A DNA stretch of 64,000 nucleotides, taken from contig NZ_LN909044.1 in the NCBI RefSeq assembly GCF_001486585.1, positions 62,001 to 126,000 of the forward strand. Reading direction: 5' to 3'. The stretch comes from Paenibacillus senegalimassiliensis (GTDB taxonomy: Bacteria; Bacillota; Bacilli; Paenibacillales; Paenibacillaceae). Shown here piece after piece: positions 8,326-16,491 of this stretch. The notes under the pieces were generated by a model, which worked only from the letters and a program-made list of their open reading frames with translations, did no database searches and was not told where the DNA came from. A program made the position numbers and the translations under genes. Each line of letters starts with the position of its first letter. Within the stretch, counting starts at the first letter, position 1.

Positions 8326-9651
8326 TTACTTCGGCTTGATGTCGAAGAAGTCTACTTCGCCATATCCATCTCCCTTGGAGAAGCGAATGGTATTCACGCC
8401 CGCCGTAAGATGAATGTTCGCCGTCGATAACCCCCAATTCTCCCAGCCCTTATGTGTAATATAGAATGGACTGGCGGGAGCGGAATTTACACTGAGCATC
8501 AAATGAGACCATGAAGCACCTGTCGTACCGTTGGCTGTTCGGGCCAGCAATACATATTCACCTGACACCGCAACCTCAATCTCGAACTGTACATAGCTTT
8601 CTGGCGTATCAATATGGCCTGCTTTTTGCCCGCCCGAACCGTTTGGACTTCCCGAGGCATACGCTACACCGGCAAACGTCCCCTGCTCTCCCTCATACCG
8701 AACACGAGAGCCTTCGCCCGAAGGCAAGACAATCGGCGCATTCGGATTAGCTGGCACCCCCAGGTTCGGCGTACCATCAGTATGCCAAGTGAATTTCTGC
8801 AATCGCACCTCACGATTCCAGCCTGCCCCTTGGTATTTAGCGACATGGTAGACAATCCAATCCTCGGTGCCATCAGGCGACTTCGTAAAGGAGTGATGGC
8901 CCGGTCCATACAATCCGTTGCCCGATTTGAAGATCGGCTGGCTATGCTTGTGCCATGAAGCCGGATCAAGCAGATTCGCCGAGATATTCGCTGTTAACAG
9001 CCCCAGGCAATAATCATCCGTCCAACTGCCGCTGGCGGAGTACACCAGATGGATCTGGCTCCCTCGCACGACAACCTGCGGCCCTTCATTAATGAGCGGA
9101 GAATGATTGGTCTCCCATGCAAGAGTAGGACGCGAGATTTCCACCCGTGCAGAATCAATGGTCCATGGATTGCTCATATGAGCGATATATAATTGCTGAC
9201 TGACGTTCACATTGCCTTCCCAGCCAGACCAGATAAAATACAATTGTCCATTCACCTGCAATACCGTACCATCGATAGCCCACTTATTGGTCGCATCGGT
9301 AATTTGCCCTTTGTCCTGCCATGTACCTTGCAGTGGATCGGCGTTGGTATTCTCCAATACATACATGCGGTGATTGGCATTGTCTCCGTCATCCTTGGCA
9401 TAATACGCATACCAGGCTCCGTTAACATAGTGAAGCTCAGGCGCCCATATATTATGCCCTCCAGTTGGAATGGCCCGGGTCTGACCGGCATCCAGATCAG
9501 TCAAGTGCCGGGATTTCCAAATCGTCACGTTATTGCCGGTGGTTTTGGTGAAATAGTAATACCCGTCCGTGTGCTTATACACCCATGGGTCGGCTCCATC
9601 CTGTAGCAGCACATTATAAAAGTTTACGACTCCCGTCCCGGCTATTGCCAT
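8326..9651 (-). CDS. GH43 glycosidase with C-terminal carbohydrate-binding module
   Basis: 441 residues. The five-bladed GH43 domain spans about 10-305 with the three acidic catalytic residues Asp21 (DGADPWVY), Asp127 (WAIDGTVLQV) and Glu189 (LINEGPQV). Residues ~316-441 form a CBM35/CBM6-like beta-sandwich (YEGEQG ... SGGQKAGHID ... VDFFDIKP). There is no signal peptide, so the enzyme acts on imported oligosaccharides; GH43 enzymes mostly cleave alpha-L-arabinofuranosyl or beta-xylosyl bonds, and arabinan-type chains are the best guess. Last gene of the operon, 26 bp after GH2. Start preceded by AAAGGCGGG. Confidence 0.88.
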   Translation of the reverse strand: MAIAGTGVVNFYNVLLQDGADPWVYKHTDGYYYFTKTTGNNVTIWKSRHLTDLDAGQTRAIPTGGHNIWAPELHYVNGAWYAYYAKDDGDNANHRMYVLENTNADPLQGTWQDKGQITDATNKWAIDGTVLQVNGQLYFIWSGWEGNVNVSQQLYIAHMSNPWTIDSARVEISRPTLAWETNHSPLINEGPQVVVRGSQIHLVYSASGSWTDDYCLGLLTANISANLLDPASWHKHSQPIFKSGNGLYGPGHHSFTKSPDGTEDWIVYHVAKYQGAGWNREVRLQKFTWHTDGTPNLGVPANPNAPIVLPSGEGSRVRYEGEQGTFAGVAYASGSPNGSGGQKAGHIDTPESYVQFEIEVAVSGEYVLLARTANGTTGASWSHLMLSVNSAPASPFYITHKGWENWGLSTANIHLTAGVNTIRFSKGDGYGEVDFFDIKPK

Positions 9652-9677
9652 TGTCGCAATCCCGCCTTTCGCGAATG

Positions 9678-11462
9678 TTATGCTCCGGTCATGATCTTGC
9701 GAATATCGTCAAGCGGCGCCTTCGGCACCCGGTCATACGTCAACAGGCCATTGATTTCCTGCTCCACATCCGTCAATTGGGTATAACAATACCCCTGAAT
9801 GATCGGGGAAGAGAACATCGGGTCCACCACAGCCTTAAGCTTGCGGAGATAGTCTTCTTCATTGTCCGCACCAGAGTATCCCCAGCCCTCCCAATCGCTC
9901 TTCTTGAAGGCAATGCCGCCAAACTCAGACACGAGGATCGGTTGACCTTGATAGGATGCGCCCCCTACAAAGATACGGCGGTTCGCTGGCATGGCCTGAA
10001 CTGCTGATTCCGCAGTTGCATAACGTTCCTCCAGCACTTCCTGGCGGCTCTCGTAATCGTGAATCGTGACCAGATCTGTAAGCATATGCTCCCACCCATC
10101 GTTATATACGACAGGACGGGTCAGGTCCAGCGATTTGGTCAAATGATACATCGCTAGCCCGTGCTGCTGCTGACGCTGATCAATCTGCACGTTCGGCACG
10201 CCCCAGCTCTCGTTCAGCGGCACCCAAACTACGATGCAAGGATGGCTGTAGTCCCGCTCCATAATCTCGATCCATTCCTTCGTAAAACGGCGAACATATT
10301 GCTCCGAATATTCATACGCATTCGCTGCCTCGCTCCAGACCAGCAAGCCCAGCTTGTCGCACCAGTACAGAAATCTCGGATCTTCCGACTTCTGATGTTT
10401 TCTCGCCCCATTGAAGCCCATTTCCTTGGTCAGTTCCACATCACGCTTGATATCCTCATCCGTAGGAGCCGTCAGCAGACCTTCCGGGAAGTACCCCTGA
10501 TCCAATACAAGCCGCTGATAATAAGGACGGTTGTTCAACGACCATTTGCCATTCTCAATCGACACCTTACGCATCCCAAAATAACTGGATACCTCGTCTA
10601 CACATTCCCCTGCGTGTACCAGACTGTATTCTATATCGTACAGGTTCGGATGCTCCGGGCTCCACAACCGTCCGTGTCCATGATCAGTAAAGTCATTCAA
10701 GCCGATGGTGCGAGTCTGCTCAGCACCCTTAACCACATATTCATCTTCGGCTACCATTTCTCCCTGGAACGAAATACGCACTCTTAATTTAACACCGGAA
10801 CCACCACCGATAGGCAGCCCTTCTATAAAAGTACGCAAGCGAATTTCATTACGGTCGATATCCGGAGTAACCATCACTTTGCCCAAATGAACGGCCGACA
10901 CCGGCTCCAGCCAGACGCTTTGCCAAATGCCCGTTGTCCGCGTATAGAAGATGCTGGCCGAATCCTCCAGCCAATATTGCTTGCCTCGTGGCAAGGTCAC
11001 ATCACGGCTGTAATCCTGTGCCCGCAATACAATTGTATTGCTTCCGACCTTCAGCAGCGGAGTAATATCCGCATGGAACGGAGTATGTCCGCCTTCATGG
11101 GTTGCCGCTAGTTGGCCATTCACCCACACCTTAGCCACATAATCGACCGCACCGAAATGTAGCACCGTTCGCTTGCCACTCCACTTCTCAGGTACCTCGA
11201 AGGTACGGCGATACCACACGATATCATGGAAGGAAGGATCCGCGATGCCGCTCAGCTTGCTTTGAAAGGTGAAGGGGACGGAAATTTTCTGCGCGAAGGG
11301 AGCGGAAGCTCCCTCCAAATACCAGCCTGCCTCTTCTCCTTCATCGGCATCATCAAATTGGAAGTCCCATTCCCCGTTCAGACACAACCAATCCTGACGC
11401 ACAAATTGAGGCCTCGGATATTCTGAACGCGGGATGGTCACATCATTAGCTTTCATCGTCAC
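9678..11462 (-). CDS. GH2 family glycosidase (short beta-galactosidase-like)
   Basis: About 594 residues. Contains the GH2 sugar-binding domain (LNGEWDFQFDD ... WYRRTFEVP), an immunoglobulin-like domain and a TIM barrel with the acid/base Glu in WVPLNESWGVP (about 418) and the nucleophile Glu in ILVSEFGG (about 513). It lacks the large C-terminal domains of LacZ and a signal peptide, so it is a cytoplasmic exo-enzyme. Three in-frame starts compete: TTG 11477, GTG 11462 and ATG 11456; GGAG at 11475-11472 favours the GTG. It lies behind two permease genes and before GH43. A paralogue with the same partner is at 16492-18252. Confidence 0.87.
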   Translation of the reverse strand: MTMKANDVTIPRSEYPRPQFVRQDWLCLNGEWDFQFDDADEGEEAGWYLEGASAPFAQKISVPFTFQSKLSGIADPSFHDIVWYRRTFEVPEKWSGKRTVLHFGAVDYVAKVWVNGQLAATHEGGHTPFHADITPLLKVGSNTIVLRAQDYSRDVTLPRGKQYWLEDSASIFYTRTTGIWQSVWLEPVSAVHLGKVMVTPDIDRNEIRLRTFIEGLPIGGGSGVKLRVRISFQGEMVAEDEYVVKGAEQTRTIGLNDFTDHGHGRLWSPEHPNLYDIEYSLVHAGECVDEVSSYFGMRKVSIENGKWSLNNRPYYQRLVLDQGYFPEGLLTAPTDEDIKRDVELTKEMGFNGARKHQKSEDPRFLYWCDKLGLLVWSEAANAYEYSEQYVRRFTKEWIEIMERDYSHPCIVVWVPLNESWGVPNVQIDQRQQQHGLAMYHLTKSLDLTRPVVYNDGWEHMLTDLVTIHDYESRQEVLEERYATAESAVQAMPANRRIFVGGASYQGQPILVSEFGGIAFKKSDWEGWGYSGADNEEDYLRKLKAVVDPMFSSPIIQGYCYTQLTDVEQEINGLLTYDRVPKAPLDDIRKIMTGA

Positions 11463-11507
11463 TGTTATCGACTCCAATGCTATGCTTTATTTGGGTTAGC
11501 GAAGCGT

Positions 11508-12434
11508 TTAACCTTTAATCGAACCAACGTATACACCCTTAACGAAGTATTTCTGCAGGAACGGATATACCATCAGGATCGGTACGGTAGATACGACAAT
11601 CGCACAATACTTGACCAGTTCCCGGAAAGCTGTCGAGCTCTCCGCACTGTTAATCACTACACCGCCCGCACTACCAATCGTCGTCGCGGTGGAATCATTG
11701 GCTACCAATATTTCCTTCATTAATAGCTGCAACGGAAATAGATGGCGATCTTTCAGCAGAACCATAGCGTTAAACCATGAGTTCCAGTTCCCTACGAGAT
11801 AGTAGAGGAAAATAACGGCCAAGGTCGCTTTGGATAACGGCAGAATAACGCGCAGCAAAATTTTGGCTTGGCTGGCTCCGTCAATGGTGGCCGCCTCTTC
11901 CAATTCAACCGGGAGCGCCTGAAATCCGGTTCTCAAAATAATGATATTCCATGTACTCAAGGCCGTAGGCAGAACCATGGACCACAGATTGTTGTACATA
12001 CCGATATCCTTCATCAGCAAGAACCAAGGTATCAACCCGCCGCCAAAGAACATGGTGACCGTAATCATAATCATGATGTAATTTTTAAAATACAAATCTC
12101 TCCGCGACAGCACGAATGCCCCCATGATGGTCATGGCCATGTTAACAAACGTGCCGAGGCCTACATAAATGATGGTATTGCGGTAACCAATGAGCAAGCT
12201 GGTATCTTTAAATACGAGTCTATACCCGTCCAGCGTAAAACCAAGCGGTTTGAACAGCGCCCCTTTATGAGCAATTAGCGCATTCGGATCACTGACTGAA
12301 GCAAATAAAATATGCAATAGCGGGTAGAAACAGACCAATGTAATTACGGTCAGCACCGTATAATTCAAATAGTCGAACGCCCGGTCTCCCCGCGGCTTCC
12401 GTCTTCTTCTGCTGATAACTCCCTGTCCTGTCAT
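11508..12434 (-). CDS. Carbohydrate ABC transporter permease (LplC/YtcP type)
   Basis: 308 residues from the ATG at 12434, which follows AAGAAGGAT; a longer in-frame reading to 12512 would overlap the upstream permease and has no ribosome binding site. Six membrane segments, EAA loop EEAATIDGASQAKILLRVIL, and the ending YPFLQKYFVKGVYVGSIKG. Works with the upstream permease and the lipoprotein encoded at 13541-15280. Confidence 0.9.
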   Translation of the reverse strand: MTGQGVISRRRRKPRGDRAFDYLNYTVLTVITLVCFYPLLHILFASVSDPNALIAHKGALFKPLGFTLDGYRLVFKDTSLLIGYRNTIIYVGLGTFVNMAMTIMGAFVLSRRDLYFKNYIMIMITVTMFFGGGLIPWFLLMKDIGMYNNLWSMVLPTALSTWNIIILRTGFQALPVELEEAATIDGASQAKILLRVILPLSKATLAVIFLYYLVGNWNSWFNAMVLLKDRHLFPLQLLMKEILVANDSTATTIGSAGGVVINSAESSTAFRELVKYCAIVVSTVPILMVYPFLQKYFVKGVYVGSIKG

Positions 12435-12450
12435 ATCGCATCCTTCTTTC

Positions 12451-13422
12451 TTACCATAAGCTAACCTCTGATGTCCGCTTGGCGATTTTGTTCGTCGCCC
12501 ACAGCAAGCCAAAGTTAATCACTGCACTAAATAGGCCAACGGCCGTGGAGAAGCTTAAGCTTGCTTCCCTCAAGCCTCGTCGATACACGTAGGAGGCAAT
12601 GACATCCGCTGTATCATAGGTCAATGGGTTATAGAGCAAGATGATCTTCTCATGCCCGGAGGCCATCAGGCCACCCACGGCAAAGATGAACAGAATGACA
12701 ATGATCGGTGCGATTTGCGGCAGCGTAATATACCACATTTTCTTGATTCGCCCAACCCCATCGATGTCCGCTGCTTCATACAACGCAGGGTCGATGGAGC
12801 TCATGGCAGCCAGGTAGATGATGCTATCCCAGCCTATATTTTGCCATATACCCGAGAAGGTATAGATCGGTCTAAAGAAATTGGAATACCCCAGAAGCGA
12901 GGTATATTCCTTGCCGGTAAAAAACTGAACGATTTGAGTAACGACCCCTTCGTCCGCCGTAAAGATATGAATAATACCACAAACAACGACGAGAGAAATA
13001 AAGTGAGGCATGTACGTAATCGTCTGAATGGACTTCTTGAACTTTCCGTCACGCACCTCATTAAGAAGTAGCGCCAAAACAATGGGTGCCGTAAACCCAA
13101 AGGCAAGGCCCCACACATTCAGCATCAACGTATTCTTCACAACCCGCCAGAAATAAGGACCTTGGAAGAAATCAACGAAATGCTTAAAGCCTACCCAATC
13201 ACTTTGTGCAAAACCAAGCAACGGTTTAAAATCTTTAAAGGCGATCATCACGCCCCACATCGGTCCGTAGCAAAAGATTAAATACCAGGCAATGACCGGT
13301 ATCGCCAACATATAGGCGAACCAATGCTTCTTGAAATCTTTCTTAATGACGCTTCCGATATTTCCTGTTTTCGTGGGCTTAATGGGAGGTTTTGCTTTCT
13401 CTAATCCCGGGGTTATTTCCAT
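12451..13422 (-). CDS. Carbohydrate ABC transporter permease (LplB/YteP type)
   Basis: 323 residues. The first ~28 are basic and polar, followed by the family opening FAYMLAIPVIAWYLIFCYGP and six membrane segments; EAA loop YEAADIDGVGRIKKMWYITL. ATG at 13422 follows AGGTGATAGG. It is separated from the binding-protein gene by ~120 bp that contain a stable hairpin, and its stop is only 16 bp from the next permease start. Confidence 0.9.
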   Translation of the reverse strand: MEITPGLEKAKPPIKPTKTGNIGSVIKKDFKKHWFAYMLAIPVIAWYLIFCYGPMWGVMIAFKDFKPLLGFAQSDWVGFKHFVDFFQGPYFWRVVKNTLMLNVWGLAFGFTAPIVLALLLNEVRDGKFKKSIQTITYMPHFISLVVVCGIIHIFTADEGVVTQIVQFFTGKEYTSLLGYSNFFRPIYTFSGIWQNIGWDSIIYLAAMSSIDPALYEAADIDGVGRIKKMWYITLPQIAPIIVILFIFAVGGLMASGHEKIILLYNPLTYDTADVIASYVYRRGLREASLSFSTAVGLFSAVINFGLLWATNKIAKRTSEVSLW

Positions 13423-13469
13423 GACCTATCACCTGCTCTTATGTCCCAGATTTGACGTCGGTACAGCTA

Positions 13470-13507
13470 ACGAGGGGGTACTGGCTTTGGCCGATGCATC
13501 CCCTCGT
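13470..13507 (-). other. Intercistronic hairpin between binding protein and permease genes
   Basis: 8-bp arms ACGAGGGG / CCCCTCGT with a GC-rich inner stem, no T-run. In ABC operons such a structure after the binding-protein gene commonly protects its mRNA or reduces read-through, giving more binding protein than permease. That role here is inference. Confidence 0.55.
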
Positions 13508-13540
13508 CACCCTACCTATTATTTAAATAATTGAACAACC

Positions 13541-15280
13541 TTATCTCTCGTTATAACGATCCAGTGCGGCCTGATGGATGCTAAGGAACTCATCCAGCCC
13601 CATCTTCTTGGCTTCTGTCAGGAATTTATCATAAGCATCCACCGGTAATTCACCCTTAATGATCTTGGCGAAATATTCTCCCCGAAGTGTGGATAACTGA
13701 TTACCTAATTCTGCTTCCCTGGAGGCTTCTTCCTTCGTAAAGGAGATCGGCGGCGGCGCCATGCTGGCATCCATATTCTCCGTCCAATACTCTCGAATAT
13801 CTCCTGAGTAGCTTCCCTCGGCCACAATTAACGGATTAGAGTTGTGCTCATCGCGAATGCTCGGCCAAGCATGACGCCGATATTTATTCAAGGCTACCGA
13901 AACAGGCTGACCATCCGGGTCTTTGTAAATGTAGCTGTCTGCCGGATAATATGGCATCCCGGCTTCGTCAATCAAATGTACCGTGCCATACTCGCCATAG
14001 TTAAGGATTTCCCAGCCCTTCTTGGAGAAGTTGAAGTCAAGCCAGGCCATGGCTGCCTCGACATTCTCAGCCTGAGTCGTGATGGCGGCTTCAATGCCCG
14101 CTCTCTTAAAATTCCGGTAAGTGGTACCGGACTTATCTCCTTCGTTCAGTATCGGGTTCAGCGCTCCAACGAAATCAATGTCATTTTGCTGCTTCCAATA
14201 GCTCCACATCGTATCCGGAGAGTCCATCATGACTGCAGTCTTGCTGGACACTGCCGAGGCCATTCTTTGGTTAAAGTCAGCCGTAGCCCAGTCGCGATTC
14301 AGCAGACCTTCCTTGTTCCATTGCTGCATCGTTGCCAAGTATTCCTTCGCTTTCGGCTGTGCAGGTCCCCAGGCTACCTTGCCATCTCCATCAAGGAAGG
14401 TCCAGTCCCACACACCGTAGGCGCCATTAAGAATCCCTGTAAAGATTTGACCGTAATTCGAGCCATAGTTCAAAGGCTCCGTAAACCCTACTTCTTTCGC
14501 CTTCGTCAAGAACGTATGCCATTCATCAATCGTATTCGGCACGTCCAGTCCTGTCTTGTCCAGCGCTTCTTGCTTAATCAGCATCCCGAACCACGTCCAC
14601 TCCGAATAAGGAGCGATGCCGTAGAAGCCCAGTAGCTTACCATTATCCGTAACGGTTGTCTTTCTACGCATTTCATCGGAGTTGCGCCATGCTGTATAAT
14701 TAGGTGCATGTTTGTCCATCAAATCTGTTAAATCTAGATAAGCGCCATCATTCACACCGGCTTCAAATCCTCCTGGGTAACGCCCCGGGCCAATGATGAT
14801 GTCTGGCAAGTCGCCGGAAGAGATCATCAGGGTAAAGGCATCCGCCTCTTGTCCGATCGGCGGGGTGATGAAATTTACTTTAATGCCTGTAAGCTTCTCT
14901 ACTTGCTTCTGAATGGCATGTTTGTTCATGTCGGGGATGTCGGAGTTGGCTGGCATCCATACCTCCAGCGTCACATCGCCTTCTACCGGATAGGCTGAGT
15001 AATCACTAGGGATAACTTCATCAAACGGATCACCCAGATAAGTATCATTCAAGGATAAGTTCACTTGATCGATTTGCTCCTGCGTTGGAGCCGTATTTCC
15101 ACGAATATCCTGACTTATATCAGCAAAATTATTTTCTTTTTTCGGGACGTTCTCCGTATTCTTCGATTCGTTCGAGGCCTTGTCAGCCTTGTTGTCACCG
15201 CCGCTGCACGCCGTCACCGTAACCATAACCAGGATCGCAACCAATAAGAGATGAAGAATGCGTTTTGAAGTGTTTTTCAT
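13541..15280 (-). CDS. Extracellular solute-binding lipoprotein (LplA type)
   Basis: 579 residues. The ATG at 15280 follows GGGAGGATTACT; an ATG nine codons upstream lacks a site. Signal peptide with lipobox VTAC (Cys at 25), then a charged linker and a large two-lobe binding domain typical of LplA-class proteins that bind oligosaccharides. First gene of the operon binding protein-permease-permease-GH2-GH43, driven by the promoter at 15396-15424. Likely ligand: oligosaccharides released from arabinan or a related plant polysaccharide, inferred from the GH43 partners. Confidence 0.9.
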   Translation of the reverse strand: MKNTSKRILHLLLVAILVMVTVTACSGGDNKADKASNESKNTENVPKKENNFADISQDIRGNTAPTQEQIDQVNLSLNDTYLGDPFDEVIPSDYSAYPVEGDVTLEVWMPANSDIPDMNKHAIQKQVEKLTGIKVNFITPPIGQEADAFTLMISSGDLPDIIIGPGRYPGGFEAGVNDGAYLDLTDLMDKHAPNYTAWRNSDEMRRKTTVTDNGKLLGFYGIAPYSEWTWFGMLIKQEALDKTGLDVPNTIDEWHTFLTKAKEVGFTEPLNYGSNYGQIFTGILNGAYGVWDWTFLDGDGKVAWGPAQPKAKEYLATMQQWNKEGLLNRDWATADFNQRMASAVSSKTAVMMDSPDTMWSYWKQQNDIDFVGALNPILNEGDKSGTTYRNFKRAGIEAAITTQAENVEAAMAWLDFNFSKKGWEILNYGEYGTVHLIDEAGMPYYPADSYIYKDPDGQPVSVALNKYRRHAWPSIRDEHNSNPLIVAEGSYSGDIREYWTENMDASMAPPPISFTKEEASREAELGNQLSTLRGEYFAKIIKGELPVDAYDKFLTEAKKMGLDEFLSIHQAALDRYNER

Positions 15281-15365
15281 AGTAATCCTCCCATGATCAA
15301 ATCTCATAAAGAAATGATATCCCCCTTCATTCAGATATAAGTCAGATACAAATTAATATTATGTT

Positions 15366-15385
15366 TTATTACAATTATTTTGTAT
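15366..15385. promoter_or_regulatory. Operator-like box below the binding-protein operon promoter
   Basis: 20-bp box TTATTACAATTATTTTGTAT containing TACAA-N5-TTGTA. It lies ~10 bp below the -10 box, the place where a repressor would block clearance. The same box with one change sits at 18286-18305, in the same position relative to the other glycosidase promoter. The local ArsR-type regulator is the natural candidate to bind it. Confidence 0.6.
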
Positions 15386-15395
15386 CTATATCGAA

Positions 15396-15424
15396 ATTAT
15401 AGGCCCTTCACCGCTCTATGTCAA
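15396..15424 (-). promoter_or_regulatory. Sigma-A promoter of the binding protein-permease-GH2-GH43 operon
   Basis: Perfect boxes on the minus strand: TTGACA (15424-15419), 17-nt spacer, TATAAT (15401-15396), ~115 bp before the ATG at 15280. Confidence 0.85.
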
Positions 15425-15432
15425 CGCTTTCA
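15419..15432. promoter_or_regulatory. cre site (CcpA) over the -35 box
   Basis: TGTCAACGCTTTCA matches the catabolite-responsive-element consensus TGWAANCGNTNWCA at 13 of 14 positions and covers the -35 box, the classical position for CcpA repression when a preferred sugar is present. Confidence 0.75.
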
Positions 15433-15442
15433 TAGTGATAAA

Positions 15443-15479
15443 AAATAATTTGATACATTTTTTTTGTATCAAATTATTT
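15443..15479. promoter_or_regulatory. 14-bp perfect inverted repeat between the two glycosidase operons
   Basis: Arms AAATAATTTGATAC and GTATCAAATTATTT around a 9-nt A/T loop. It lies 20 bp below the GH43 stop and 11 bp above the cre site. The stem has almost no G-C pairs, so it is a poor terminator; it may be a terminator of the upstream operon or a regulator site (TTGTATC half-sites). Confidence 0.55.
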
Positions 15480-15498
15480 GAATATCCACATTTCGTTC

Positions 15499-16467
15499 CT
15501 ATACCTCGCCGGAAGGACGATTTAGAGGTGTATCGAGTGCCATAGGCTTGGCGAAATCAGGCATCCCCTTATCCGTCCATCCAAAGCGCTGAACCCGCGT
15601 ACTACGTGGTCTTGACTCAGAACGTTTCTGATCGACCTCGGAGTAATCATAGGCATGGTAAACAATCCAGTCCTCTTGTCCGTCGGGAGATATAGTGAAG
15701 CTGTTATGTCCCGGAGCGTAGACCCCATGCTCAGGATACTGGGCAAACACTGGACCAGGATGCTTATCCCAGGCAGATGCGTCAAGCAAGTCCGCTGACT
15801 CTGAAATGGACGTCAGTCCCAGACAATAGTCGTCAGACCATGTGGCACTCGCCGAGAATATAAGGAAAATACGACCGAATCGCCGCAGAAAGGCTGGACC
15901 TTCATTGATCGCCATGCCGCCTTGCTTCTCCCAATCCGCCGTCGGCGCTGTAATCAGCACATTTGGACCGACCAAGGTCCAGGGATTCGCCATCCGGGCT
16001 GCATAGATGGCCGAGCCATAATCAGGGAAATGACCGTAACCGGAATAGAAGAAATAAAGCTCCCCCTTGTGCGGCAGCACCGTGCCATCCAAGCCGGGGT
16101 GCTCGGCATTCACCGCTCCCTTAAATATCCATTCATCCTGCATCGGGTCCGTGCCAGAGAGTTGCAACACACATACTCTACGCGTGTCGTCCCCTCCCCC
16201 GTCGTTCGCCGTATAATAGATATACTTAGTCCCATCTATCTCATGCAGCTCAGGAGCCCATAGATTATGTGAATAAGGTCCTGGCGACGAGGGCGCCCAT
16301 ATGACCTTGGGCTCCTCATCCGCCAATCCCGTAATGGTACGACTTCGCCGCAAGGCCAGGTGGCGACCCGCCGTCACCATCATGTAGTAGAATCCGTCGC
16401 TTTGCTTGACAATCCAGGGGTCTGGACCGTTATTCAGAAGCGGGTTGTGAAATATGGCCGCGCTCAT
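15499..16467 (-). CDS. GH43 family glycosidase
   Basis: 322 residues, a single five-bladed propeller with Asp16 (NGPDPWIVK), Asp127 (PGLDGTVLPH) and Glu189 (AINEGPAFL) as catalytic acids; no signal peptide and no binding module, unlike its paralogue at 8326-9651. ATG at 16467 has a perfect AAGGAGG. It starts 25 bp after the GH2 stop, so the two form one unit. Expected to remove alpha-L-arabinofuranosyl or related residues in the cytoplasm; exact substrate unknown. Confidence 0.88.
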   Translation of the reverse strand: MSAAIFHNPLLNNGPDPWIVKQSDGFYYMMVTAGRHLALRRSRTITGLADEEPKVIWAPSSPGPYSHNLWAPELHEIDGTKYIYYTANDGGGDDTRRVCVLQLSGTDPMQDEWIFKGAVNAEHPGLDGTVLPHKGELYFFYSGYGHFPDYGSAIYAARMANPWTLVGPNVLITAPTADWEKQGGMAINEGPAFLRRFGRIFLIFSASATWSDDYCLGLTSISESADLLDASAWDKHPGPVFAQYPEHGVYAPGHNSFTISPDGQEDWIVYHAYDYSEVDQKRSESRPRSTRVQRFGWTDKGMPDFAKPMALDTPLNRPSGEV

Positions 16468-16491
16468 ATCGTATCCTCCTTAAGCTCGCAT

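Noticed and set aside
12435-12512. N-terminal extension of the permease gene by 26 codons
   Set aside because: Overlaps the upstream permease, is rich in Arg/Gly/Cys unlike the family, and the ATG at 12434 has the ribosome binding site.
13844-14635. 263-codon plus-strand frame opposite the solute-binding protein gene
   Set aside because: Antisense shadow without a start signal; the minus-strand lipoprotein is certain.
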